Positions 17,373-25,653 of a stretch of DNA of 64,000 bases are shown here, piece after piece. This DNA is from Selenomonas bovis DSM 23594 (GTDB lineage: Bacteria > Bacillota > Negativicutes > Selenomonadales > Selenomonadaceae). The DNA is taken from NCBI RefSeq assembly GCF_000381005.1, contig NZ_KB908388.1, forward strand, positions 18,537 to 82,536. The letters run 5' to 3'. The position numbers and the translations under genes are program-made. Position 1 is the first letter of the stretch, and each line of letters opens with the position of its first letter. A model generated the notes under the pieces. That model saw nothing but the letters and a program-made list of their open reading frames with translations. It did no database searches and was not told the origin of the DNA.

Positions 17373-18725
17373 TCAGCCCTCGGGCAGGACGGCCGTCACT
17401 GCCTCGTGCGCCATCTCGATGGCGAGGCTGAGTTCCTCGCGCGTGATATTGAGCGGCGGATTGAAATAGAGGATGTCGCCGAGCGGCCGCAGTACGAGGC
17501 CGAGCGACAGCGCCTTCTTGTAGATGGCGTAGCCCGTGCGCCGGCGCGCGTCGAGCGGCTCCTTCGTCGCCGGATCTTTCACGAGCTCGATGGCGTGGAT
17601 GAGGCCGATGTGGCGGATCTCGCCGACATTCGGATGCGCGCCGAATGTCTTCGCAAGCTCCGCCGTGAGCCACTTGGCGTTCTGCGCGGCCGTCTCGAGC
17701 ACATGCTGCTCCTCAAGCACGCGCTGCACGGCGAGCGCCGCCGCGCAGCCGAGCGGATTACCCGCGTAGGTGTGGCTGTGGACGAACGCGTGCCCCGTGC
17801 CGTAATCGTCGTAGAATGCGTCGTAGATCTCATCGGAGACACAGGTCACGGACATCGGCAGGTAACCGCCTGTGAGCCCTTTCGAGATGCACATGACATC
17901 AGGACTGATGCCCGCCTGGTCACAGGCGAACATCGTCCCCGTGCGCCCGAAGCCCGTTGCGATCTCGTCAGCGATGAGCTTGACATCGCAGCGGTCGCAG
18001 AGCGCGCGCAGTTTTTTGAGATAGAGCGGCGGATAGATGCGCATACCCGCGCTGCCCTGCAGGAGCGGCTCGACAATCATCGCCGCCGTCTCTTGCGCGT
18101 GTGCGGCGAACGCCTGCTCGGCCTTCTCGAAGCACTCGCATGCGCAACTTTCGCGCTGTTTTCCGTACGGGCACCGATAGCAGTCCGGCGCTTCGACATG
18201 GATGTTCTCCATCATCATCGGCTGATAGAGCTTCGCGTAGAGATCCATGCTGCCGACCGAGAGCGCGCCGATCGTCTCGCCATGGTATCCCTCCGAGAGG
18301 CACATGAAGCGCTGCTTCTCCGGCTTCCCGGTCTGATGATAGAACTGAAAACACATCTTGAGGGCTGCCTCAACCGAGGACGAGCCATTGTCATTGAAAT
18401 GGAACTTATTGATCCGCGCGGGCGTGATGTCCGCGAGCTTCTCCGCCAGCTCGATGGCAGGACGATGGGAAAAATTCGCGAAAATCACATGCTCGAGCTT
18501 GTCGATCTGCTCCTTGATAGCCGCATTGATATCAGGATTCGCGTGCCCGAGCAGATTGGCCCACCAGGAACTCACGATGTCGAGGTATTTCTTGCCATGG
18601 ATATCATAGAGCCAGACACCGCGGCCGTGGTCGATGACCATCGGCGGCAGCGTCTCGTAATCCTTCATCTGCGAGCAGGGATGCCAGATATGCGCGAGAT
18701 CCCGCTCCTCCCAGGTTTTCGTCAT
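17373..18725 (-). CDS. bioA: Adenosylmethionine-8-amino-7-oxononanoate aminotransferase
   Basis: BioA makes 7,8-diaminopelargonate (DAPA) from KAPA using S-adenosylmethionine as amino donor. The 450 residues have the class III aminotransferase fold: IWHPCSQMKDYETLP near the N-terminus (substrate-binding Trp/Tyr region), SSSVEAALKMCFQ, ADEIATGFGRTGT, and the PLP lysine in CISKGLTGGYLP. It is the last gene of bioY-bioD-bioA, 54 nt after bioD, with AGAGGAG before the ATG. bioB and bioF are not in the window, so either they lie elsewhere or an intermediate is imported. Confidence 0.96.
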   Translation of the reverse strand: MTKTWEERDLAHIWHPCSQMKDYETLPPMVIDHGRGVWLYDIHGKKYLDIVSSWWANLLGHANPDINAAIKEQIDKLEHVIFANFSHRPAIELAEKLADITPARINKFHFNDNGSSSVEAALKMCFQFYHQTGKPEKQRFMCLSEGYHGETIGALSVGSMDLYAKLYQPMMMENIHVEAPDCYRCPYGKQRESCACECFEKAEQAFAAHAQETAAMIVEPLLQGSAGMRIYPPLYLKKLRALCDRCDVKLIADEIATGFGRTGTMFACDQAGISPDVMCISKGLTGGYLPMSVTCVSDEIYDAFYDDYGTGHAFVHSHTYAGNPLGCAAALAVQRVLEEQHVLETAAQNAKWLTAELAKTFGAHPNVGEIRHIGLIHAIELVKDPATKEPLDARRRTGYAIYKKALSLGLVLRPLGDILYFNPPLNITREELSLAIEMAHEAVTAVLPEG

Positions 18726-18779
18726 TTTCTCTCCTCTTTCCCAATACGAACATTCTCCTACCGGCGCATCGTGCCTCTC

Positions 18780-19466
18780 TCAAGCATAGAGCGCCGCGAG
18801 CTCCGCTGCGTCCATGCGGAGCTCTTTGTCGCCTGGCTGCACACGGGCGAGCACGGGCACCTGCGTCATCTCCTCGACCATGCGGGCATTGTCCTCCTCC
18901 ATGAAATCGCCCGGATGGCAATGATTGAAGATGATGCCGCGCACAGGAATCTCCCGCGCGCGCAAGTGCTCGATGGTGAGCACGACAGCGTTGATCGTGC
19001 CGAGCCCCGCATCGGCGATGACGAGCGTGCCGAGGCCGAGGTCTTTCACGAGGTCGTCGAGCACGACATGCTGCGTCTCGTCCCAGCGCAGCGGACAGAT
19101 AATGCCGCCGCTCCCCTCCATCGTGAGATAATCATAGCGCGTGAGCGCCGCTTGGAAATCGCGCCGCACTTTGTCGAAATCGATGGGCATGCCGCTGCGC
19201 TGCGCTGCGAGATGCGGCGAGACAGCCTCCTCGTAAATGTAGGAAACGAGATGAGGCATCGTCTCGCCGAGCCCCGCGACCTCGTTGACATGGAGCGCAT
19301 CCCCCGGCAGGAGCCGTCCCGCCGCATCGCGCTCAGCGCCAGAAAGCGCCGCCTTGTAATAGCCTGCGTGCATGCCCGCGTCACGCAGGCATTTCACAAT
19401 GAGTCCCGTGACGTACGTCTTGCCGATGTCCGTCCCCGTACCTGTGATGAAAAGACCTTTTCCCAT
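18780..19466 (-). CDS. bioD: Dethiobiotin synthetase
   Basis: BioD closes the ureido ring of dethiobiotin from DAPA, CO2 and ATP. The 228 residues show the P-loop FITGTGTDIGKTYVTG (residues 6-21), the EGSGGIICPL carbamate/DAPA site and the NHCHPGDF nucleotide-specificity loop. The ATG is 3 nt from the bioY stop, with AAAGGAGG inside the end of bioY, so the two are tightly coupled. Confidence 0.96.
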   Translation of the reverse strand: MGKGLFITGTGTDIGKTYVTGLIVKCLRDAGMHAGYYKAALSGAERDAAGRLLPGDALHVNEVAGLGETMPHLVSYIYEEAVSPHLAAQRSGMPIDFDKVRRDFQAALTRYDYLTMEGSGGIICPLRWDETQHVVLDDLVKDLGLGTLVIADAGLGTINAVVLTIEHLRAREIPVRGIIFNHCHPGDFMEEDNARMVEEMTQVPVLARVQPGDKELRMDAAELAALYA

Positions 19467-19469
19467 CGC

Positions 19470-20063
19470 TCATGCCTCCTTTGCCGCGAGTGGCTCCGCC
19501 TTTGCGGGTGCCGGCATCACCCAGAGGCCCGCCGCATGACAGCGCAGACCAAGCGCCGCCGCCGCCACGCAGAGCAGGAAATCCGGCGGCGCCTGCAGGA
19601 TGCCGCAGTAAAAAATCGCCGCCCAGAGCGCAATCGGCGCATCGAGAACGAAATTCGAGAATACGTAGAACCAGCTGATGCCGAGGAGATAAACGACCGC
19701 CATGCCGAGGAGGTTCACGAGCAGCAGGCTGCGGAAGCTCACCTGCGCCACGCGCCGCGCGTACCGCCCGCAGAGCCACGCCTGCACCACGAAGCCGATG
19801 AGATAGCCGAACGTCGGCTGCAGCACATACGACGGGCCGCCGCCCGAGGCAAAGACCGGCACACCGAGCAGGCCGAGCGCGATATAGACGAGGACGGCCA
19901 GCGCGCCGAGGCGCGCACCGAGCAGCAGCCCCGCGAGCAGCGTGAACAGGAACTGCAGCGTGTAGACATCCGTCCCCACAGGGATCCGCACGAACGTGCC
20001 GACTGTGATGAGCGCGACAAAGAGAGCGCAGAGCACAAGCTCGCGCGTTTTCATGTGTTTCAT
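19470..20063 (-). CDS. bioY: Biotin transporter S-component
   Basis: BioY is the membrane substrate-binding component of the ECF biotin importer. The 197 residues have about six hydrophobic helices and the family blocks TVGTFVRIPVG, LLGARLGALAVLVYIALGLLG and a GGGPSYVLQPTFGYLIGF stretch. First gene of the operon: GAAAGGAG lies about 8 nt upstream of the ATG and a BirA-type operator covers the promoter. The ECF energising ATPases are not in the window. Confidence 0.95.
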   Translation of the reverse strand: MKHMKTRELVLCALFVALITVGTFVRIPVGTDVYTLQFLFTLLAGLLLGARLGALAVLVYIALGLLGVPVFASGGGPSYVLQPTFGYLIGFVVQAWLCGRYARRVAQVSFRSLLLVNLLGMAVVYLLGISWFYVFSNFVLDAPIALWAAIFYCGILQAPPDFLLCVAAAALGLRCHAAGLWVMPAPAKAEPLAAKEA

Positions 20064-20095
20064 CGAAAAAACACTCCTTTCATCTCACTCGTATT

Positions 20096-20149
20096 ATCAT
20101 ACACTTAGAAAAAGCTATCGTCAACTATTTTATATATAAGGTTGACGAT
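20096..20149 (-). promoter_or_regulatory. bioYDA promoter with BirA-type operator
   Basis: On the minus strand TTGACG (20124-20119), a 17-nt spacer and TATGAT (20101-20096) make a strong promoter. A perfect 9-bp inverted repeat (20117-20125 with 20141-20149, 15-nt spacer; half-site GTTGAC) covers the -35 box and matches the architecture of BirA operators. Biotin-loaded BirA would repress the operon (inference from the family). Confidence 0.85.
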
Positions 20150-20233
20150 GATGTTCCACGTTCCGCAATTCTACGACGGTATGATCCAGCTTTCCCGCCG
20201 ATCCTGTCCGTGTTCATGATTCCAGCATATCAA

Positions 20234-20266
20234 AACGGGCGGCAGACCGTACGTCTGCCGCCCGTT
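20234..20266 (-). terminator. Terminator of the outer-membrane protein gene
   Basis: A 13-bp stem (20234-20246 with 20254-20266) is followed on the minus strand by TTTT. Confidence 0.8.
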
Positions 20267-20279
20267 GCTTGGCGTCTGA

Positions 20280-20786
20280 TCAGAACTTCAGAGAAAGCCC
20301 GAAGCCGACACCATCCTCGTGGTGTCCTTCATCCGGTTTGAAGTTGTGGTAATTGATGTTCGCGTCGATGTTCGCGATGAGGTTCTTGTTGATGCCGACC
20401 TGCGTCTCGTTGAAATCCTTGCCGGCAACATAGGAAGCATACGCCTCGAAACCGAAAACCTTCGGCGTGCTCACAGCCGCGCCGATATAGGCGTTGTGCT
20501 TGTCACCCGGCAGGTTCCAGCGATAGCCGCCGATGGCCTTGACCTCTGAGCCGATGAGATCGTACTGCAGATAGACAGCGTCCTGGTTCTGGTACTCATC
20601 ACGATCCATGTATTCATAGCCAACGGTCGCCTTGCCCGTGACCTTGTGCTCGATATAGGCACCTTTCGTGTTCGCGCCGATGGCCGTCTCATGGTTCGCC
20701 ATCTGGTTGACCGGTGCCGCGAGGGCCGGCACGGTGAGCAGGCTGGCCGCAAGTGTCATAGCTGCGATGCGTTTCATTTTCTTCAT
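20280..20786 (-). CDS. Small outer-membrane beta-barrel protein
   Basis: A 168-residue exported protein. Residues 1-24 form a signal peptide (KKMKRIAAM, a hydrophobic core, cleavage after PALA). The mature part alternates short aromatic strands (VGYEYMDRDEY, VYLQYDLIGSEVKAIGGYRW, AYIGAAV, FGFEAYASYV) and ends in GFGLSLKF; the terminal Phe is typical of BAM-inserted barrels. About eight strands are predicted. The function is unknown. The second ATG (20786) is chosen because GGAGGT abuts the first ATG with no spacing. An outer-membrane protein in a genome with Firmicutes-type regulation fits Negativicutes. Confidence 0.75.
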   Translation of the reverse strand: MKKMKRIAAMTLAASLLTVPALAAPVNQMANHETAIGANTKGAYIEHKVTGKATVGYEYMDRDEYQNQDAVYLQYDLIGSEVKAIGGYRWNLPGDKHNAYIGAAVSTPKVFGFEAYASYVAGKDFNETQVGINKNLIANIDANINYHNFKPDEGHHEDGVGFGLSLKF

Positions 20787-20906
20787 GTTCATACCTCCAA
20801 AAATTTCTCAAAAGCACTTCTATCTTGCCTGTCCCATGCCTCATGGCTTTTTGGTCAGGCAATGGAAAACGGGTCAAACCGCCCGGTAATCCCCATAAAG
20901 ACACAG

Positions 20907-21015
20907 CTCGTAACGCGCTGCCAGAACATCATCCAAATGACACGGGGTCGCGAGTTCGAGTCTCGTTTTCCGCTCCAGACTCGTGACGCGCTGCCAGAAC
21001 ATCATCCAAATGACA
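20907..21015 (+). repeat. 36-bp direct repeat flanking a tRNA-Gly remnant
   Basis: 20907-20942 and 20980-21015 are identical except for one base, with a 73-bp period, close to one tRNA length. The unit contains GAACATCAT...ATGA, which resembles a collapsed anticodon arm. Confidence 0.8.
20920..20977 (+). pseudogene. Decayed tRNA-Gly (3' part)
   Basis: 20950-20977 is an intact T-arm (stem GCGAG/CTCGT, loop TTCGAGT), acceptor strand TTTCCGC, discriminator T and encoded CCA, matching the 3' end of bacterial tRNA-Gly. Upstream, the anticodon arm is shortened with no proper 7-nt loop, and no GCGGAAA 5' acceptor strand or D-arm is present at the right distance. It is therefore not a functional tRNA. 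Confidence 0.65.
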
Positions 21016-21050
21016 GCGGCGGAAAGGAGTGTAGTGGCAGGGGCAGTTCC

Positions 21051-21551
21051 TCAAGAGGGCCGCCTGGCTGCCGCGTCCTCCCTGAGGAGCTGCTCTAAAA
21101 GCGCCTGCGTCAGATCCTCTTCCGAGTAGACGCGGATGCCGTGCGCCGTGAGCAGCGCGGCGGCAACACCCATGCCCGGCTGCTTCCTGCCGTCGAAATC
21201 GCCGGTATGGACGACGTGAACGCCGCAGGAAGGACTGCTCTCCTTGAGGATGGCCGTCCTGATCTCGTAGGTTTCAGCGATCTTCAGCACCTTCTGCGCC
21301 CCCGCAATCAGGTACTCCGTCGTATCGAGCCCATTCCGGTCGACAGCCTTCCCCTTGCCGACCAGCAAGGCTGCGCCCGTCACATGGCAGAGTTCCATGG
21401 GCGGCCGCGGCACAGGCAGCAGGGCGAAGCACTCTGGGCAGACGGCAAGGAACTGTCCCCTTTCGTGATACTGCATGATGAGGTCATGCGTGTTCGTGCC
21501 ACCGTCGTACTTGACGCGATGACCAAGGAGACAAGCACTGACGAGGATCAT
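21051..21551 (-). CDS. DUF523 domain protein
   Basis: A 166-residue protein of the DUF523 family. It starts MILVSACLLGHRVKYDGG and has CPECFALLPVPRPPMEL, ILKESSPSCGV and GRKQPGMGVAAALL, all conserved in the family, including Cys residues in CLLG, CPE and SCG. The biochemical role is not established. Its ATG overlaps the TGA of the upstream exonuclease (ATGA), so it is translationally coupled and the last gene of the metF-nfnAB-exonuclease run. Confidence 0.85.
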   Translation of the reverse strand: MILVSACLLGHRVKYDGGTNTHDLIMQYHERGQFLAVCPECFALLPVPRPPMELCHVTGAALLVGKGKAVDRNGLDTTEYLIAGAQKVLKIAETYEIRTAILKESSPSCGVHVVHTGDFDGRKQPGMGVAAALLTAHGIRVYSEEDLTQALLEQLLREDAAARRPS

Positions 21552-22150
21552 CGCCGCCAACCCCCTCGCCTGGCACCATAGCTCGCGCGTGCCTCTCCGA
21601 AGGGAATGAGCCGCACACCGAGCGTGCGCACGAGCGCAGGGAAATCATCCACTGTGCCGAGCTCACGCCCCGCACAGAGCGGGATGGCCGCGCAGACGCG
21701 CGCATCCTCAAGCGCATCATGATGCTGGAATTTGAGCCCGAGGAACGCGCCCACGGTATCGAGCTTGTGATTCGCAAGCTCCGGCCACGCCTTGCGCGCG
21801 ATGGCGACGGTATCTGCATAGAAGAACGTCGGCGCACGCAGGCCCGCTCCTGCCAGGCAAGAGGCGAGAACGCCCATATCGAACCGCGCGTTGTGTGCGA
21901 CCACGATCTTGTTTTCCAGATGAGCGGCGAGCTCGGGCCATACGCCCGCAAAGTCTGGTGCCGTCTCCGTATCCTCGGGCGTGATGCCGTGGATCTTGAT
22001 ATTGAACGCGTTATAACGGTTCTCCGGCGGCCGGATGAGCGCGGAAAAGCTCTGCCGCACTCTGCCGTCCTTTATCTCGACGACGGCTACACTGCAGGCG
22101 GAGTCCCGCGCCGCTGTCGCCGTCTCAAAATCAATCGCCGCAAAGTCCAT
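21548..22150 (-). CDS. DEDDh 3'-5' exonuclease (DNA polymerase III epsilon-like)
   Basis: A 200-residue exonuclease domain: Exo I DFAAIDFETAT (catalytic Asp/Glu), Exo II VAHNARFDMGVLAS, and Exo III HHDALEDARVCA (His and Asp). It lacks other domains and is shorter than PolC-type enzymes, so a housekeeping DNA or RNA trimming role is as likely as proofreading. The ATG at 22150 lies 7 nt from the nfnB stop; upstream in-frame codons overlap nfnB and are not needed. Confidence 0.85.
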   Translation of the reverse strand: MDFAAIDFETATAARDSACSVAVVEIKDGRVRQSFSALIRPPENRYNAFNIKIHGITPEDTETAPDFAGVWPELAAHLENKIVVAHNARFDMGVLASCLAGAGLRAPTFFYADTVAIARKAWPELANHKLDTVGAFLGLKFQHHDALEDARVCAAIPLCAGRELGTVDDFPALVRTLGVRLIPFGEARASYGARRGGWRR

Positions 22151-22157
22151 GCGCGCC

Positions 22158-23570
22158 TCAGTCCCTTTCCGCTTTCTTTTCCTTGAGATAGGCATCGATG
22201 GCCGCGGCCGCCTTGCGCCCCGCACCCATCGCGAGGATGACCGTCGCCGCACCCGTCACGATGTCGCCGCCCGCGAAGACGCCGGGCTTCGACGTCGCGC
22301 CCGTCTCCTCGTCCGCCGCGATGTTGCCGCGCTTCGTGAGCGCGAGCCCCGGCGTCGTCTGCGCGATGATGGGATTCGGCCCCGTGCCGATGGCGACGAT
22401 GACCGTATCGACCGCGAGGGAGAACTCCGAGCCCTCGACGGGGATCGGCCGACGGCGTCCGGACGCATCCGGCTCTCCAAGCTCCATGCGGATGCAGCGC
22501 ATCGCTTTCACCCAGCCGTTCTCATCGCCCTCGATAGCGACGGGGTTCGTGAGCAGGCGGAAGTCGATGCCCTCCTCCTTGGCGTGCTCTACCTCCTCTG
22601 CGCGCGCGGGCAGTTCCGCCTCGCTGCGGCGGTAGACGATGTAGACATGCTCCGCGCCGAGACGCAGCGCCGTGCGCGCCGCATCCATCGCGACGTTGCC
22701 GCCGCCGATGATGGCGGCTGTCTTGCCTACCTTGAGCGGTGTCGCGTAGTCGGGGAAACGGTACGCCTTCATGAGATTGCAGCGCGTGAGGAACTCATTG
22801 GCGGAGTAGACGCCGCTGAGGCTCTCGCCCGGAATGTTCTGGAACCGCGGCAGACCGGCACCCGTGCCGATGAAGGCCGCGTCGAATCCCTCCTCGCTGA
22901 GGAGCTCGTCCACCGTATAGAGGCGGCCCGCCACGGCGTCCGTCTCGATGGTCACACCGAGCTTCTCGAGGTTCTCGATCTCCTTCTGCACGACCTTGTC
23001 CTTCGGCAGGCGGAACTCTGGAATGCCGTAAGAGAGCACGCCGCCAGCCTTGTGCAGCGCCTCAAAAATCGTGACCTTGTAACCGCGCTTCGCGAGATCG
23101 CCCGCGCAGGAAAGCCCGGAGGGGCCGGAGCCGATGACCGCGACGCGCTGCGCATCTGGGGCTGCGGCGAAAGGCGCATCCGGCATCTCCTTAGCGAGCG
23201 CCCGATCCGCTGCGAACCGCTCGAGACGGCCGATGCCGACCGGCTCGCCCTTCTTGCCGAGGATGCAGTATTTCTCGCACTGATTCTCCTGCGGGCAGAC
23301 GCGGCCGCAGACCGCAGGCAGGGAGTTCGTCTCCTTGATTTTCTCGATGGCGCCGTCATAGTCGCGTTCCTTGATCTTCGCGATGAACGCGGGGATGTCG
23401 ACAGAGACCGGGCAGCCCTTGCGGCACTGCGGCACCTTGCAGTGGAGGCAGCGCTCCGCCTCCGCGACGGCCGTCTCCTCGTCGTAGCCGAGCGCGACCT
23501 CCTCGAAATTATGCGCGCGGACCTCCGGCGCCTGCACGGGCATCGGATGTTTCTTGAGTGACAGAGCCAT
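22158..23570 (-). CDS. nfnB: NADP-linked flavoprotein, NfnB / glutamate synthase small-subunit type
   Basis: A 470-residue flavoprotein. The N-terminal iron-sulfur region has CLHCKVPQCRKGCP and CGRVCPQENQCEKYC; FAD binding is at VIGSGPSGLSCAGDLAKRG and NADPH binding at AIIGGGNVAMDAARTA; the C-terminal FAD block is GVFAGGDIVTGAATV. Alone it could be GltD, but it is 2 nt from an NfnA-type partner, and that pair is the signature of the electron-bifurcating NADH-dependent reduced ferredoxin:NADP+ oxidoreductase. The start at 23570 has GGGGAGGA about 8 nt upstream. Confidence 0.88.
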   Translation of the reverse strand: MALSLKKHPMPVQAPEVRAHNFEEVALGYDEETAVAEAERCLHCKVPQCRKGCPVSVDIPAFIAKIKERDYDGAIEKIKETNSLPAVCGRVCPQENQCEKYCILGKKGEPVGIGRLERFAADRALAKEMPDAPFAAAPDAQRVAVIGSGPSGLSCAGDLAKRGYKVTIFEALHKAGGVLSYGIPEFRLPKDKVVQKEIENLEKLGVTIETDAVAGRLYTVDELLSEEGFDAAFIGTGAGLPRFQNIPGESLSGVYSANEFLTRCNLMKAYRFPDYATPLKVGKTAAIIGGGNVAMDAARTALRLGAEHVYIVYRRSEAELPARAEEVEHAKEEGIDFRLLTNPVAIEGDENGWVKAMRCIRMELGEPDASGRRRPIPVEGSEFSLAVDTVIVAIGTGPNPIIAQTTPGLALTKRGNIAADEETGATSKPGVFAGGDIVTGAATVILAMGAGRKAAAAIDAYLKEKKAERD

Positions 23571-23572
23571 GA

Positions 23573-24415
23573 TCATTTCCTCCCCAGGCCAATACGGCAA
23601 ACGTGTTCTTTCTCCACAGCCTCCAGATCGCGGTACATGCGCTGGCGGCTCATAAGCCCCGGGAAGTCGACGGCATGGCCGTCGAACTCTGGCCCGTCGA
23701 CGCAGGCGAACTTCGTCTCATCGCCGACCGTCACGCGGCAGCCGCCGCACATGCCCGTGCCATCCACCATGATGGGGTTGAGCGAGACGACCGTTGGAAT
23801 GCCGTACGGACGCGTCGCCTCCGCGACGCTCTTCATCATGATGACAGGGCCGATGGCCGTGACCTGCGCGATCTTCTCGCCGCGCCTTACGAGCTCCTCC
23901 ACGGCGTTCGTCACGAAGCCCTTGATGCCGTACGAGCCGTCATCCGTCGTCACGAGCACCTCGTCCGTCACGGCCTTCATCTCCTCCTCCATGATGAGGA
24001 TATCCTTCGTCTTCGCGCCCATGATGGCGATGACCTTGTTGCCCGCCTCATGCATCGCGCGCGCGATCGGATACGTCGGCGCGACGCCGATGCCACCGCC
24101 CACGACGACCATCGTGCCGTCGAGCTTCCGAATCTCGGACGGGTGGCCGAGCGGCCCGACGAAATCGAGCAGGCTGTCCCCCGCCTCGAGCGCCGCGAGC
24201 TCCATCGTCGAAGCGCCGATGACCTGGAACACGATGAGGATGCGTCCCGTCTCACGGTTGAAATCCGCAATCGTCAAAGGAATGCGCTCCCCCTCCTCAT
24301 TGACGCGCAGGATGATGAACTGCCCCGGCTCCGCTTTCTTCGCGACGCGCGGCGCAGCGATCTCCATCGCGTAGACATGCGGGGAAAGCTCTTCCTTTTT
24401 CAAAATCTCGTACAT
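23573..24415 (-). CDS. nfnA: Ferredoxin-NADP reductase subunit alpha, NfnA (sulfide dehydrogenase-like)
   Basis: A 280-residue FAD/NAD-binding reductase with a C-terminal [2Fe-2S] loop. FAD contacts are at RIPLTIADF; the NAD fold is VVVGGGIGVAPTYPIARA; the cluster ligands are in GMCGGCRV and FACVDGPEFD. Together with NfnB it would couple NADH and reduced ferredoxin to NADP+ reduction in the cytoplasm, a common device in anaerobic fermenters. AGGAGGAGG precedes the ATG. It lies 163 nt after metF on the same strand. Confidence 0.88.
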   Translation of the reverse strand: MYEILKKEELSPHVYAMEIAAPRVAKKAEPGQFIILRVNEEGERIPLTIADFNRETGRILIVFQVIGASTMELAALEAGDSLLDFVGPLGHPSEIRKLDGTMVVVGGGIGVAPTYPIARAMHEAGNKVIAIMGAKTKDILIMEEEMKAVTDEVLVTTDDGSYGIKGFVTNAVEELVRRGEKIAQVTAIGPVIMMKSVAEATRPYGIPTVVSLNPIMVDGTGMCGGCRVTVGDETKFACVDGPEFDGHAVDFPGLMSRQRMYRDLEAVEKEHVCRIGLGRK

Positions 24416-24578
24416 GGCTCCTCCTCCTGCCGGGGCGGAAAACCGACCCAGCCTCTCCTACGATTGATTCTTCCTTGTCTGTGTGCCTCGATGCACAGGT
24501 ATCCGACGTGCGGACACCATGCATCACCTCTGCCGCAAATCCCACCGCACTCCGCGCCCCCTCGCGCGAGCGCACGGC

Positions 24579-25328
24579 TCACATTGCGGGAAAGATGCCC
24601 GCGAGATACGCCTCGAGATTCGCCTTGATCGGCATGATGTAGATGCTCTCGTCCCGCTCCTGTGCAAACGCCATCACGCGCCGCGTGAACTCGATACTCC
24701 AGTCGAGCGTCGGCGCGAACTCCTGCGGGAAAACGACCTTGTTCTTCCGCTCCCAATAGCTCTGGGAACGCTCGGACATCACGGGCGCGACGCCCCAGTA
24801 AACATCGAGCCCCGTGAGCATGTCCTCATAGACGGAGAGATAGCGCAGGTCGAAAAACGGCTGCGTGAAGAAGCCAGCCGCGCCCGCCTGCAGCTTCCGC
24901 TTCACGCGGTAAAGCTCATCGCTCATCGAACCGCGGTACTGGTCGATGCCCGCGTAGACCTTGACCTCCGGCATCTCCTCGCGGAACTTGCGGATGACAT
25001 CCGTCGATGTCGTCGGATAGACCTTCTTCGTCATATCCTGTGGCGGATCCCCCTGGATGACGAGCACCTCGCGGATTTCCTGCGCGCGCAGGAAATCCTT
25101 CATCGGCAGTTCCGCAGAGAGATCGATATCCATCGCCCGGATGTGCGGCATCGCCGCCTTGAAATATTCCTTAGCCACGGCCGCGCCCTCATAACTCCGC
25201 ATGGGCAGTCGGAGCAGGTCAGGGATGTTGATGACATCCGCGTGCGCCGCGTGCTGCTTCACGACAGCCAGCGATTCACGCAGCGCCGCTTCATCGCGCG
25301 GCACGAGCTCGATGGAAATCCGCTTCAT
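24579..25328 (-). CDS. metF: Methylenetetrahydrofolate reductase family protein
   Basis: A 249-residue TIM-barrel protein of the MTHFR family. Visible blocks are ISIELVPRDEAAL (start strand), VLVIQGDPPQD, the AGAAGFFTQPFFDL motif and GVAPVMS. It would reduce 5,10-methylene- to 5-methyl-THF for methionine synthesis. It is shorter than E. coli MetF (~296), and the FAD-binding residues are not all obvious, so substrate or cofactor could differ. It opens a co-directional run with nfnA and nfnB, whose reduced carriers could supply electrons (inference). CGGAGGT lies upstream of the ATG. Confidence 0.75.
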   Translation of the reverse strand: MKRISIELVPRDEAALRESLAVVKQHAAHADVINIPDLLRLPMRSYEGAAVAKEYFKAAMPHIRAMDIDLSAELPMKDFLRAQEIREVLVIQGDPPQDMTKKVYPTTSTDVIRKFREEMPEVKVYAGIDQYRGSMSDELYRVKRKLQAGAAGFFTQPFFDLRYLSVYEDMLTGLDVYWGVAPVMSERSQSYWERKNKVVFPQEFAPTLDWSIEFTRRVMAFAQERDESIYIMPIKANLEAYLAGIFPAM

Positions 25329-25379
25329 ACAAGTACCTCCGAATCAAATGGATATGATAACTCTACGATACTACCGTTC

Positions 25380-25408
25380 ATTTTAGTTTGTTTTGACCGA
25401 TTTTGCAA
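25380..25408 (-). promoter_or_regulatory. Promoter of metF
   Basis: Read on the minus strand: TTGCAA (25408-25403), 17-nt spacer, TAAAAT (25385-25380). It lies about 52 nt upstream of the metF ATG. No S-box is seen here. Confidence 0.5.
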
Positions 25409-25504
25409 GCCGCGCACGGAAATGCGCGCCCAATCACAGCAGGGACGGCACCTGCGACCTCATCCTTTACAGGATAACAGCTTTCTTCCGCAGCCGCTAA
25501 TACA

Positions 25505-25562
25505 AAGCTACATGCACAAACGTCCATTTTGTGGGCATTGTGCGCCCGCCCTTACAGTAAAA
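25505..25562 (+). repeat. R1 dispersed repeat, truncated copy 4
   Basis: Only the first half is present: the GCACAA-GTCCA-TTTT-TGGGC hairpin (two changes in the stem) and CGCCCGCCCTTACAGTAAA, after which similarity stops. It lies in the gap between metF and the LysR gene; nothing else is seen in that gap apart from the metF promoter. Confidence 0.8.
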
Positions 25563-25653
25563 GCTGGCCTTCCGCAATAGCGAGAAGCTATCACGAAAAA
25601 CCAGCGAAAATGACCCCCGAAGAGACTTCCCCGATCCAGCAAATATCCTGCGC

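Noticed and set aside
17349..20108. A 919-codon plus-strand frame opposite bioA, bioD and bioY
   Set aside because: It runs through three well-supported genes and the BirA operator region, is Arg/Glu/His-rich as expected from an antisense frame, and shows no domain.
20920..20977. Functional tRNA-Gly
   Set aside because: No 5' acceptor strand or D-arm at the correct distance and no proper 7-nt anticodon loop.
20907..21015. Two 36-bp direct repeats as a minimal CRISPR
   Set aside because: The intervening 37 bp is a tRNA-Gly 3' end, there are only two units and no cas genes are nearby.
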